A stretch of DNA of 43,320 nt from Rhodopirellula sp. (GTDB taxonomy: Bacteria; Planctomycetota; Planctomycetia; Pirellulales; Pirellulaceae): positions 46,637 to 89,956 of the forward strand of contig NZHC01000106.1 of assembly GCA_002689655.1 (NCBI GenBank). The letters run 5' to 3'. Position numbers and translations under genes: made by a program. The notes beneath the pieces were generated by a model. It was not told the DNA's origin, did not search any database, and saw only the letters and a list, made by a program, of their open reading frames with translations. Below are positions 1 through 8,512 of this stretch, one piece after another. Positions within the stretch are counted from its first letter, which is position 1, and every line of letters begins with the position of its first letter.

Positions 1-712
1 TTGGGTCAAACGTCGTTTCGCTTCCCTTGGCCGTATGACAAAGTTGGCAACTCTGCTTGAAAAAGACAGGTATGTAGTAGACACAATTTCCGTCATCCGT
101 TTCATATTCATCGAACAGTGGTTGTTCCAGATTGGGTGTGATCTGGCTCAGTGCCTCATTCTCGGCGAATTCAATCGGTTCGGTGAGGTCAGGCCGTTGT
201 TCGCGTAAGGAGTTTGCGTAGAACGTGACCGAATCGCGTCTCAGTTGCTCCAGGATGGCAGCTTCGATTGGATCATCGGGTGTTTCTCGATTGGGCAGCT
301 TGGTGTACTGCCGAGAATCACTGAGTGATAGAAATTCGTGTTTGCTTTTTGATGCTTGCTCACCTTCATCTTCGTCAAAGCTATCGCCAGTGACGCTGGC
401 ACCAATGATGACTTTTCGAAGATCGCTGAGCACCGTTTCCGGATCAACTTGTTCAAGGTTCGAATCGGATCCGGTAGTAACCGTTTCACGCTGATTCTTG
501 GACCACACTGCATCATCGTGAAGCAGCAAGAGTTGGATTGCGGCAAAGTCTTTTGCCCGTTGTCGGGTCGTATTGAGAACCAGTTCACGTCCCAGTTTCT
601 CGACCACGGCAAAAGCCCCAAGCATCAGGACCATCAGCGCTGAACCAAAAAAGAGCAGGCATTTCCGCTCCAGACTCATCGATGCAAAAAGGCCTTTCAG
701 CAGCCGAGTCAT
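1..712 (-). CDS. Membrane-anchored sensor with heme-type CxxCH domain (DUF3365/Tll0287-like), C-terminus outside window
   Basis: An uninterrupted reading frame runs from ATG 712 to the window edge, giving 237 N-terminal residues. A hydrophobic segment at about residues 18-38 (CLLFFGSALMVLMLGAF) is followed by an extracytoplasmic region with acidic stretches. Near residues 221-225 is CQLCH, a CxxCH c-type heme-attachment motif, preceded by YYIPVFFKQ. This arrangement resembles Tll0287/DUF3365-type sensor domains, which in planctomycetes often precede HAMP and histidine kinase or methyl-accepting modules. That output part would lie beyond base 1 and is inferred. No clear Shine-Dalgarno precedes the ATG. 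The frame and CxxCH are seen directly; the family is a moderately confident recognition. A plain c-type cytochrome-like protein is the alternative. Confidence 0.75.
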   Translation of the reverse strand, partial: MTRLLKGLFASMSLERKCLLFFGSALMVLMLGAFAVVEKLGRELVLNTTRQRAKDFAAIQLLLLHDDAVWSKNQRETVTTGSDSNLEQVDPETVLSDLRKVIIGASVTGDSFDEDEGEQASKSKHEFLSLSDSRQYTKLPNRETPDDPIEAAILEQLRRDSVTFYANSLREQRPDLTEPIEFAENEALSQITPNLEQPLFDEYETDDGNCVYYIPVFFKQSCQLCHTAKGSETTFDP

Positions 713-1072
713 GATTTAGTAGTCATCCGGTCGAGGGTGCGAAAGCCCGCATTCAGTTGAGCTTGACGGAGAGTGTGACGGAATTTGTGTTTTGATGGCA
801 CCCGTATTTGTCGACGGTGGGAAGCTCTCCTAATGAACCCCATTTTAGCCGTTTTTTGAGCTGGTGTTCGGGTTTTTGCTTGCTGTGGGTGCATTGTATG
901 GAATCCATGGGGCATGCTTTGATTCCCCGTATCGCAGGTTGGGGGGGCTCTGAAGTCGTAGTTCAGGGCACTAATTCAGCGGTGACTTGACGATGTTGCC
1001 ACAATGTATGGCCTTGAGATGCATCCAAGTGTGCGGATGCCCATCCATCAGAACTCGCGAAATACGATTTGA
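713..1072. other. Intergenic region, no supported gene
   Basis: This 360-base gap separates the divergent sensor (minus) and GrpB (plus) genes. It should hold both promoters, but I see no convincing -35/-10 pair. A small hairpin, GCATCC at 1021-1026 pairing with GGATGC at 1035-1040, sits 33 bases before the GrpB start. Short open frames in both directions have no recognisable protein character. Confidence 0.5.
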
Positions 1073-1624
1073 ATGGAAGAGAACAAAGTACGTTTGATGC
1101 ACTATGATCCGCGCTGGCCGCAGGAATTTCAGCAAACAAAAAGCAGTATTCTGCAAAGTTGCGCGGGTTGGGTTACTGCCGTTGAGCATGTGGGAAGTAC
1201 AGCAATATCGGGGCTGATTGCCCGACCCACCATTGATGTGCTTGCCGGCGTGGAAGACACGAATGCCTTGGCGACAGCAGCCCAACTGATCGAGGGCCTG
1301 AATTTCCGAATCAATGATTCACCGGACTGGTCCGCCGAGCCGATTATCCTCGGTAAACCTCGTCATCTGTCTGTCGCGCAGCCGGATCCTACACACTGTG
1401 TGTGGCTTGTTATTTACGGATCGGATTGTTGGCACAGAATGGTACGTATGCGGGATTGGTTACGGGAACAGAAGGAAACGGCGATTCGATTTGAGGAAGC
1501 GAAAGTTGCGCGTTGGCGAAGCGGTGAGGGTGAACTTTCGGCTTATGAGGCGGATAAAGCCCTCTTCTTCGCTCATTTGGAGGATCAGATGGGAGCATCC
1601 CGACGATCAGGTGACAGTCAGTGA
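1073..1624 (+). CDS. GrpB/UPF0157 family protein (nucleotidyltransferase-like fold)
   Basis: This 183-residue protein has the usual length of the GrpB (UPF0157) family. Family features are VEHVGSTAISGL at about 38-48, with the G-S-T of the nucleotidyltransferase fold, RPTIDV at 51-56 supplying the acidic residue, and the YDPRWPQEF start motif at 11-19. A typical C-terminal part follows, with a conserved YxxxK near YEADKALFF. The reaction of most members is unknown; the fold suggests NTP-dependent transfer. The ATG at 1073 is chosen because the conserved N-terminal motif begins within ten residues of it. It stands alone, 217 bases upstream of the pseudokinase gene, so operon membership is unclear. 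Confidence in the family is high and in any activity low. Confidence 0.9.
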   Translation: MEENKVRLMHYDPRWPQEFQQTKSSILQSCAGWVTAVEHVGSTAISGLIARPTIDVLAGVEDTNALATAAQLIEGLNFRINDSPDWSAEPIILGKPRHLSVAQPDPTHCVWLVIYGSDCWHRMVRMRDWLREQKETAIRFEEAKVARWRSGEGELSAYEADKALFFAHLEDQMGASRRSGDSQ

Positions 1625-1841
1625 TCCAAGACCTGCAGCGGGTGTAGTAACCCGTCTATCCGGTGGCGACCGCCAGCCAAGCAGGCCAAATCAGCCATTC
1701 GCTGGACTTCCAATGTTTCATGGAGATCTGGATACTTTCTCCGCTTGGCATGGTGCGTGGGGGGCGGTCCGCTGAGTATACTCGGGATTAAAATGCTCTT
1801 CTGATCGAATTTCTTGCCCCTCTGAATCGTGATCCCTTTCC

Positions 1842-3479
1842 ATGCCTCGGAGCCGACTTGGACCACTCGCGATAGAATCGAAACTTGGTGACCATCCGTC
1901 GCAGAGTTCGGTATGGCGGGCGATTCATGTGCAGCTCAAGCGAGCTGTCGCCGTCAAAGTATTCGCCGCGCCTTTTGGTGGCACACCAGAAGCACGTTCG
2001 GCGTTTGCGGAGGAGTGGGAGCTGTTAAAGCAAATCCAACATCCAGCCATTGTCCGCTGTTACGGTGGTGGTTTTGAAGAAACAGATGCCTACTTGGCTC
2101 ATGAGCTGATCGAAGGGCCTACCCTGGCCAGTGAGCTGGAACGCCGCTCGCGTCTTTCATGGGAATCCGTTTTGGATCTCGCTGAAGCATTGACAGGTGC
2201 CTTGGAATCATTGCACGAAAAAGAAATTTTGTATGGAGTCATGCAGCCAGAAAAGGTGCTGTTTGCAGGGTTGAGCCCTGTATTAATTGATGTTCGTGTT
2301 GACAGGGCGAACTCGTTGTACTTTACCAATCGCGCGGTAACGCCAAATGAAATGACGTTTTGGTCGCCTGAGTTGGCTGAAAATACAAATGCGTATTCAG
2401 TTCACAGTGATTTGTATTCACTGGGGGCGACTCTCTACAAGGCTTTGACTGGGCGAGCGGTTGTTTCTGGCCACTCCGTCGAAGAAGTGCGCGGGAACAT
2501 TCTTTACGAAACACCTCAGAGTCCTGCTTCGATTGTCATGGACTGCCCTGTATGGATCGACAAGCTGATCATGCAAATGCTTGAGAAAGATCCTAACGAT
2601 CGTCCGCATGGTGCTGCTGCAGTAACACTGGCTTTAAAAGAGGTGCGACGTCGATCAATGTCACGTGCCGGGGTTGCTGAACATGTTTCTCACGGATTCA
2701 GTCCGCTAAATGTTACCGACCAAAAAGAAAGAGACGAAGCACGTATTCTGCTCGGGCATGGCGCATTGGAGGTCGAGGACGATGAAATCGATGCCAAGCC
2801 GGAATGGTATGATCGTGCGATCGTTCTTGTTCTTGGGCTGATCGTCATCGCGTCCATGATCACCTACACACTTTGGCCCCTGAATGAAAATCAAATGAAG
2901 GACCGGGCAGAAGAGTTGTTAACACGTGACAACCGGAATGACTTGAATCAGGCCAAGGTCCGTTTTCTCATTCCCATGCTCGATAAGTATCCTGATGGAG
3001 AGCATGTTGTCTGGGTTGAAGAGCAACTGGAGCGTGTGGAGATGATTCAGGCTGAGCACGTTTTGAAAGTCAAGTTAAAAACCAATCGACCGTTATCCAA
3101 CGAGGGCGAGCGACTTTATGCGGAAGCTTACGAGTTTGAAAAGTTTGGTGATGTGACCACCGCGCTGGATCGCTATCGCAGCATGGAGACGCTGCTCGCT
3201 GATGATGACAACTACAAACCGTTTGTGAATCTGGCGCGGAGGCAGATCGCAAGCATCGAGGAGAATGGTCTGGAACAGGGTGAAGCTGCACGAATCATTC
3301 AAAGCAAGCTTGATCAAGCAGAGGAATCACTCCAAAATGGAAATAGCATTGCAGCCCGAAAAATCTGGTACAGCATTGTGGATCTCTATGGCAACAACGG
3401 TAATGTGGCGCCACTTGTTTCAAAAGCGCAGAAACTGATCGCCGACAATGGTATCCAAGAGCAGGAGCCAACAGAGTGA
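1842..3479 (+). CDS. Transmembrane protein-kinase-like protein, predicted pseudokinase
   Basis: This 545-residue protein has a Hanks-type kinase fold at about 8-275, a single membrane span at about 325-345 and an extracytoplasmic, mostly helical, TPR-like tail. Fold landmarks are the VAVK lysine (Lys39), SPE at 175-177, SDLYSLG with Asp190 and DPNDRP with Arg254. The catalytic residues are gone. The HRDLKPEN loop reads YGVMQPEK (131-138), so the catalytic Asp is Val133 and the Asn is Lys138. DFG reads DVR (150-152), and the glycine loop lacks GxGxxG. It is therefore probably a non-catalytic signalling or scaffold receptor. Its stop overlaps the next start (GTGA), so the two are probably translated together. 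The motif losses are seen in the sequence; loss of activity is inferred. Confidence 0.85.
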   Translation: MPRSRLGPLAIESKLGDHPSQSSVWRAIHVQLKRAVAVKVFAAPFGGTPEARSAFAEEWELLKQIQHPAIVRCYGGGFEETDAYLAHELIEGPTLASELERRSRLSWESVLDLAEALTGALESLHEKEILYGVMQPEKVLFAGLSPVLIDVRVDRANSLYFTNRAVTPNEMTFWSPELAENTNAYSVHSDLYSLGATLYKALTGRAVVSGHSVEEVRGNILYETPQSPASIVMDCPVWIDKLIMQMLEKDPNDRPHGAAAVTLALKEVRRRSMSRAGVAEHVSHGFSPLNVTDQKERDEARILLGHGALEVEDDEIDAKPEWYDRAIVLVLGLIVIASMITYTLWPLNENQMKDRAEELLTRDNRNDLNQAKVRFLIPMLDKYPDGEHVVWVEEQLERVEMIQAEHVLKVKLKTNRPLSNEGERLYAEAYEFEKFGDVTTALDRYRSMETLLADDDNYKPFVNLARRQIASIEENGLEQGEAARIIQSKLDQAEESLQNGNSIAARKIWYSIVDLYGNNGNVAPLVSKAQKLIADNGIQEQEPTE

Positions 3480-3823
3480 CTCAGCAAGATGATTTTGGCT
3501 CTCCCATTGAGGCCCAGCTTGCGGCTCCGCCTAGTGCTGTCGCACCGATGGCTACTTCCACTTTGTCTGATACACCAGGCCATTTTGGTAATGCACCGAC
3601 CGGGTATGGTGGTGCAGAAAAGCTAATTCAGAGCAAACTTGCCGTGTTGGCGTGCTTGTTTCTTGTCACCGGTTTTTTGGGATTACCGTTGCTGTGGATG
3701 AATCGAAGATTTAGTGCAGCAGAGCGACTCCTATGGGCGATTATCGTGACAATTTATACGCTCGTTTTAATCGGGCTTGTCGGAGCCATTGTTATCTGGT
3801 GCTACCAACAGCTTGTGGGATGA
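3476..3823 (+). CDS. Small two-span membrane protein coupled to the pseudokinase
   Basis: This 115-residue protein starts at GTG 3476, inside the GTGA overlap with the upstream pseudokinase stop, which indicates translational coupling. The first 50 residues are polar and rich in Ala, Pro, Ser and Thr. Two hydrophobic spans follow, at about 53-72 (KLAVLACLFLVTGFLGLPLL) and 84-111. The linker WMNRRFSAAERLLWA has positive charges, suggesting a hairpin with a cytoplasmic loop. I recognise no named family. Because of the overlap it is likely to act in the membrane with the transmembrane pseudokinase, which is an inference from context only. Confidence 0.8.
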   Translation: MTQQDDFGSPIEAQLAAPPSAVAPMATSTLSDTPGHFGNAPTGYGGAEKLIQSKLAVLACLFLVTGFLGLPLLWMNRRFSAAERLLWAIIVTIYTLVLIGLVGAIVIWCYQQLVG

Positions 3824-3873
3824 GCAATCGCTTGGGATTGCGTCAACCAGACCATCAGGTTCTATGCGTTTCT

Positions 3874-5250
3874 TTATTTGAGCGTTGATTTCCAGCGATC
3901 AATCTGAAGTCGGACCTGATCTGGCGCTGTTGATCCGTAGCTGACAAACGCAGCAACCGAATTTTTGCAGCCGAGAGAATCAAAAACGGTAGCGTCAATT
4001 TCAGGCGTGTGGCTTTGAAGTAGCTCCAGTGGCAGTTCAGACAGTGGGACATCTCGCTGCATCGCTTCACCAACGATCGCGCCAACAAGGTGATGGGCGC
4101 GTCTTTGCGGCACGCCTTTATCAATCATCCATTCCATCAGGGTAGTTGCATCCAGATAACCACGTTCCAGTCGGCTCTCAATGGATTCACGTTGTAGTTC
4201 GCTTCCTGAGACGATCGGTGCAGCCAATTCAAGCATTGCTAAAACGGTGTCGAATGAGTCAAACAACGGTGGTTTGTCTTCTTGCAAATCACGGTTGTAC
4301 GCCAACGGCAGATTCTTGACCAACAGCATCAGTGTTTGCAGGTTACCCATGACCCGTGCTGATTTTCCCCGAGTCAGTTCGAGTGTATCCGGATTGACTT
4401 TCTGAGGCATGATACTGCTGCCGGTACAGAACTGTTGTGGGATCTTGATGAAGTTGTATTCTACCGTGCTCCATAAAATCCATTCCTCCGCCCAGCCACT
4501 CAGGTGGGAGGCAATGGTCGCCAATACAAACGCACTTTCCAACATGAAGTCACGATCGCTGCTGGTATCAAGGCTGTTTGCAGTGACACCTTCGAAGTCC
4601 AGTTGGCGGGCGGTCTGCTCTCGATCAATCGGCAGCGTTGTTCCAGCGACCGCCGCAATCCCGAGACTGCATTGATTGACTCTGCCGCGACAGTCAGCAA
4701 TTCGGTCACGGTCTCGCTGGAATTTTTCGATGTATGCGAGCCAGTAGTGGGAGGCCAGCACAGGTTGAGCCCGCTGCAAATGCGTGTATGCGGGTAGAAT
4801 GATATCAAAATCACTGTCACATCGACCTAAAAAAGCACGTTGCAATGTTTCGAGACGCGCATCGATGCCGTCGAGGGCCTCACGAACCCACATACGGATA
4901 TCCGTGCTGACTTGGTCATTTCTGCTTCGAGCGGTATGCAATTTCCGCCCGACATCACCGATCCGGTCAATCAAAGCTTGCTCGACATGCATGTGGATAT
5001 CTTCGAGCTCAAATCGAAACGGCAGCTGGTCATTTTCAATTTCAGCTTGAATTTCGACCAAAGTGTCGCGGATGAGCGAAAATTCTTCCTCAGTCAATAA
5101 ACCGACACTGGACAACATCTCCGCGTGCGCGATCGAACCACGAATATCCTGCCGATACAAGCGACTATCGAAACTGATGCTCTCAGCAAAGGCTTCAAGC
5201 CGTTCATCGGTGCTGGCTTGGAAAACACCGCTTCGGGAGGGGCTTTTCAC
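3874..5250 (-). CDS. argH: Argininosuccinate lyase
   Basis: This 458-residue protein has full family length and catalyses the last step of arginine synthesis, splitting argininosuccinate into arginine and fumarate in the cytoplasm. It carries the fumarase/aspartase superfamily signature GSSIMPQKVNPD at 277-288, with the catalytic-loop Ser at 279. It also has the substrate-binding segments HTARSRNDQ (106-113) and YTHLQRAQP with His157, and the AGTTLPIDRE block typical of ArgH. The start is GTG 5250; it is chosen because the conserved N-terminal part begins there and no better ATG is in frame. It appears monocistronic and converges with the small membrane protein gene ending at 3823. The upstream gap holds a perfect inverted repeat (see 5361-5391). 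Confidence 0.97.
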   Translation of the reverse strand: MKSPSRSGVFQASTDERLEAFAESISFDSRLYRQDIRGSIAHAEMLSSVGLLTEEEFSLIRDTLVEIQAEIENDQLPFRFELEDIHMHVEQALIDRIGDVGRKLHTARSRNDQVSTDIRMWVREALDGIDARLETLQRAFLGRCDSDFDIILPAYTHLQRAQPVLASHYWLAYIEKFQRDRDRIADCRGRVNQCSLGIAAVAGTTLPIDREQTARQLDFEGVTANSLDTSSDRDFMLESAFVLATIASHLSGWAEEWILWSTVEYNFIKIPQQFCTGSSIMPQKVNPDTLELTRGKSARVMGNLQTLMLLVKNLPLAYNRDLQEDKPPLFDSFDTVLAMLELAAPIVSGSELQRESIESRLERGYLDATTLMEWMIDKGVPQRRAHHLVGAIVGEAMQRDVPLSELPLELLQSHTPEIDATVFDSLGCKNSVAAFVSYGSTAPDQVRLQIDRWKSTLK

Positions 5251-5763
5251 GGATCGATTGTCCCAATTGCTTTGGTTTCTTAATAATGCACGAGGCGCGT
5301 GCGTTCACTCAGATGACCATTATCACAGACACGCAGAGAATGACGACCCCGCTCATCGAGAAACCTGAGAACGCTCGGCACTCAGGTTTTTCACGATCTG
5401 GCGTTCGTGATCGGATTTCGAGGCAGAGTCCTGTGAAGCCGCTGAAGGTTATCAGTGCATGATCAGGTTCCACTACGTTTCACTGACTTGAACGGTCTGA
5501 AGGCAGTGAGCCGGTAAGGTGGTCGCTGGTTCGCAACCGGTAGCGTCGGGTACTGGAGTGTTTGCAACATTCTCTGCAACAATGGCTCGTGCAGCGGAAA
5601 CGGCAGTATCGATTGATGCTCACTTGGGAGCAATTAACTTCCTTCAGCATGAGACGGGATAAAACAGGGCTGAACTGACTTGTTCGGATTCCACTGAAAC
5701 CTGTCTACTGCAACAAGTTCCAACACTGCGGCACGGGCGATCACCCTCAACTTGAAAATCGAT
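5251..5763. other. Intergenic region between divergent argH and the secreted unknown
   Basis: This gap of about 510 bases has no supported gene on either strand; the open frames crossing it lack protein-like composition. It must contain the argH promoter (minus) and the promoter of the gene starting at 5764 (plus), but I could not pick clear -35/-10 elements. The one distinct structure is the inverted repeat at 5361-5391, listed separately. Confidence 0.5.
5361..5391 (+). terminator. Terminator-like inverted repeat upstream of argH
   Basis: AAACCTGAG at 5361-5369 pairs perfectly with CTCAGGTTT at 5381-5389 across an 11-base loop, and a run of five T residues (5387-5391) closes the plus-strand side. 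This is the geometry of a rho-independent terminator reading in the plus direction, yet no plus-strand gene ends here. It may end a short unannotated RNA, or act as a structure in the argH 5' leader. The repeat is seen directly; the role is uncertain. Confidence 0.4.
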
Positions 5764-8490
5764 ATGCGAATTCTCTCCCAACGATCCTTTGGCCGATTTG
5801 AGCAGCCTTCATTGAGCCATGTTGTGCTTACTGTCACTGTTCTGGCGTGTGCTAATTGTGCCAGAGCGGACGATGTTTTTATTACAGCGGCCGTCGGCGA
5901 GCCGTTTGGGGCGGCGACAATTGAAATGCCTCTCGATGCCGCCATGTTTGGCCGCACTTTTTCTGCACTCAGAGTGAGTGGCGGGGAGGGCCGTGTTTTC
6001 TACCCTGTTTCGAATGATCTGGTCACTACCGGCCGACCTTCCGATCAACCCGTTCCTCAAGCTGGTGGAGGCAGACTTTTGAATCGGGTGGGCAGTTTGA
6101 TTCGTGAGCTTGCCAGTGGTGATGAGGACTTGAAGCAGACTGTAGCTCGTCGGGTTTCGTTCCTGTTTACAGGTTCCGAGCCGCTGACGGTCACTGTCAC
6201 CGATGATCGTGGTGTGATTGGTAGTTATTCAGTCGTTCCACAGCAGGATCGGGCTGTTCATGCGAGCGTTCTCAACACATGGTGGACGGGCTATACAAAT
6301 GCGGTACAAACACTTGTCTTGGCGTCCGAACAACCTGCCGCGGTGCAACTGTATCTGGTTGCGATGTTAGCCAGACGTACGGGCTTACCCCTGCCCAGTT
6401 GGTATAACGAGTCAAGGCAAGCGGAAGACCAGTTGTTGAGTACATTGAAGTTGATTGGCGGTGCTGCCGATGTTGGTGAGGCGATATTTGCAGAGGCTGC
6501 AGTTGAAACAAGGCCACCACAATCGGCGAATGAACCTCTTCCCGCACCACCTCGCTGGATTCCGGAAATTGTTTCCTCAGATGTTACGACTGCAGTTGTT
6601 GAGCCAATTGCCTCGAAGGTCCCGCCTGACTGTTTCTACATTCGATATGGTTCTTTCCAAAATTATTTGTGGTTCCAGGATTTGACTGATGAGTATGGCG
6701 GTGACATCACACGAATGATCACGTTGCGAGGTCTTGTGAATGATGGCACTGAACGACTTGAAACCCAGCTGAACATGAAAATGACACAGTTGTCCCGCAT
6801 GTTGGGCGGTACTGTGATTGAGGATCAGGCACTGATTGGAAGAGATCTCTTTTTGACCGATGGTGCAAGCATGGGTGTGTTGATCAAGTCTAGAAATGCA
6901 TTCTTGCTTACCACCTCGGTCAAAAATGATCGCACCAAGCTTGCACGAGAGGATAAGACAGTCACGTTGGAAAATTTCCAAATTGACGGGCAGCCAGTCA
7001 GTTTGCTGAGTACCGCAGACAACCGCATTCGCTCATTTTTCACCCAGGATGGAAACTACATCTTTGTGAGTAATAGTCGTCAGCTGACTGAGCAATTCAT
7101 CAAAGTTGCCAAATCGGGGAACTCGCTTGCCGCAACTCCTGAATTCATGCTTGCCAGAAAGTTGATGCCTCTCGAGCGTGACGACACGATTTTTGCCTAT
7201 TTCTCTCCAGCAATGCTTCGGGGTTTGGTCTCACCCGAATATCTGATTGAGTTGCGTCGCCGCATGTTTGCCAAGGCAGATATCTCTCTCGTTCAACTGG
7301 CCAGAATGTCGGGGGCCATGGAAGGAAAATTACCACCAACTGACTTGGGCATTGACCAGTTGGTCGCCATGGGCATGCTGCCACCTAATTTTGGGGTTCG
7401 GTCAGATGGCAGCGGTGTGTTTGAATTGAATAACGCTGCGCTGGATACGAAACGCGGTGCTCGGGGCAGCTTTCTTCCAATCGCTGATGTGGAAATCAAA
7501 TCAGTAACTCCTGATGAGTTTGCATGGTACAGTCGGATTGCGAATGAATACACCACCCGATTTCCCAGTATGGACCCGATCATGTTGGGAATTCACCGCG
7601 ATGATCGAGATCCTAATTCAAAGCGTGAACGGCTCACGATTCACGCCGAGGTTGCGCCATTCGATCCAGGTAAGTACGGCAAATATGCGCAGCAACTCGG
7701 GCCGCCTACGCAGGTGGCAATGCAATTCGCGCCCGATGACATCATTTCACTACAAGCTCATGTTGCTTCCCAGCAGCTTGGCCCACCCACTCATTTATTT
7801 GCGGCGATCAAGGATACGGTGCCTCCCACACCTGAACAGTTTGAGGGCATCATCAAAGCCTATCTTTCCTTGCGACAATTACCCGGATACCTCGGTGCCT
7901 GGCCCCAACCAAGTACCCTCGATCGTCTCCCCCTTGGTTTAGGGCGTGGCCAACCGGTGGGGCCCGGAATGAGTCGTCTTTTGGGTGGGCTGTATCGGTT
8001 CACTGATGGCAAATTCAGTATCCTTTCATTTCAGCCAGCAGTGATCACTCAGAGCTTGCCGTTTTTGGCAGCCACGGATGTTCCAAATCCAGCACAGATC
8101 CGAGCCAACATAGGTGATTTGAATGGCAGTCAGTTGGAGGATTGGGCGAATGGGCAACTGTACGCCAGATCCCGAATCAGTAGTGTTGCCACAGCACAGT
8201 TCCTTGATTCCATCACTCGACAGTTCCAGTTGACGCCAGACGAGGTGTTTGTAACCGTGAAGAGTATTCTTGGAGCAGATGTGCAGTGCAGTCTCGGAGG
8301 GCAGTACGAGTGGTCAGAGCAGCGAGGGCAATGGCAGAGCACCGCGTGGAAGGGGCCCTCGGCCAGTCCGATAGCACCTGCGGATTACGTTTCACCGGCA
8401 ATGAAGTGGTTTCGCGGGGCTAACATCTCGTTCACTCAGTTCGACGATCGAGTGATTGCAGACGCGATCATCACTTTGGCACGTGAATGA
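5764..8490 (+). CDS. Large secreted protein of unknown function
   Basis: From ATG 5764 this encodes 908 residues; an in-frame TTG at 5752 would add four. The N-terminus is a signal peptide with basic residues, then LSHVVLTVTVLACANCARA and a likely cleavage before DDVF. No catalytic motif or named domain is recognised in the rest. The protein has mixed alpha/beta character, with a Pro-rich hinge near residues 255-275, few cysteines and no membrane span in the mature part. Segments such as EDKTVTLENFQIDGQPVSLL and NRIRSFFTQDGNYIFVSNS suggest beta-rich DUF3352-like repeats, but that is a weak impression. It is a single-gene unit, probably periplasmic or extracellular. I am confident it is a real exported protein and cannot assign a function. 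Confidence 0.85.
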   Translation: MRILSQRSFGRFEQPSLSHVVLTVTVLACANCARADDVFITAAVGEPFGAATIEMPLDAAMFGRTFSALRVSGGEGRVFYPVSNDLVTTGRPSDQPVPQAGGGRLLNRVGSLIRELASGDEDLKQTVARRVSFLFTGSEPLTVTVTDDRGVIGSYSVVPQQDRAVHASVLNTWWTGYTNAVQTLVLASEQPAAVQLYLVAMLARRTGLPLPSWYNESRQAEDQLLSTLKLIGGAADVGEAIFAEAAVETRPPQSANEPLPAPPRWIPEIVSSDVTTAVVEPIASKVPPDCFYIRYGSFQNYLWFQDLTDEYGGDITRMITLRGLVNDGTERLETQLNMKMTQLSRMLGGTVIEDQALIGRDLFLTDGASMGVLIKSRNAFLLTTSVKNDRTKLAREDKTVTLENFQIDGQPVSLLSTADNRIRSFFTQDGNYIFVSNSRQLTEQFIKVAKSGNSLAATPEFMLARKLMPLERDDTIFAYFSPAMLRGLVSPEYLIELRRRMFAKADISLVQLARMSGAMEGKLPPTDLGIDQLVAMGMLPPNFGVRSDGSGVFELNNAALDTKRGARGSFLPIADVEIKSVTPDEFAWYSRIANEYTTRFPSMDPIMLGIHRDDRDPNSKRERLTIHAEVAPFDPGKYGKYAQQLGPPTQVAMQFAPDDIISLQAHVASQQLGPPTHLFAAIKDTVPPTPEQFEGIIKAYLSLRQLPGYLGAWPQPSTLDRLPLGLGRGQPVGPGMSRLLGGLYRFTDGKFSILSFQPAVITQSLPFLAATDVPNPAQIRANIGDLNGSQLEDWANGQLYARSRISSVATAQFLDSITRQFQLTPDEVFVTVKSILGADVQCSLGGQYEWSEQRGQWQSTAWKGPSASPIAPADYVSPAMKWFRGANISFTQFDDRVIADAIITLARE

Positions 8491-8512
8491 GCGTTCAGAT
8501 TTGAGTCAGCGT

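Noticed and set aside
440-480. tRNA T-arm-like string GGTTCGAATC
   Set aside because: No acceptor or anticodon stems can be drawn around it; it is inside the sensor coding sequence.
241-621. Open frame of 126 residues on the minus strand
   Set aside because: It lies in another frame within the sensor gene (1-712), whose frame runs to the window edge and contains the CxxCH motif and membrane span.
808-990. 60-residue plus-strand frame in the gap before GrpB
   Set aside because: Odd composition, no ribosome-binding site and no recognisable protein features.
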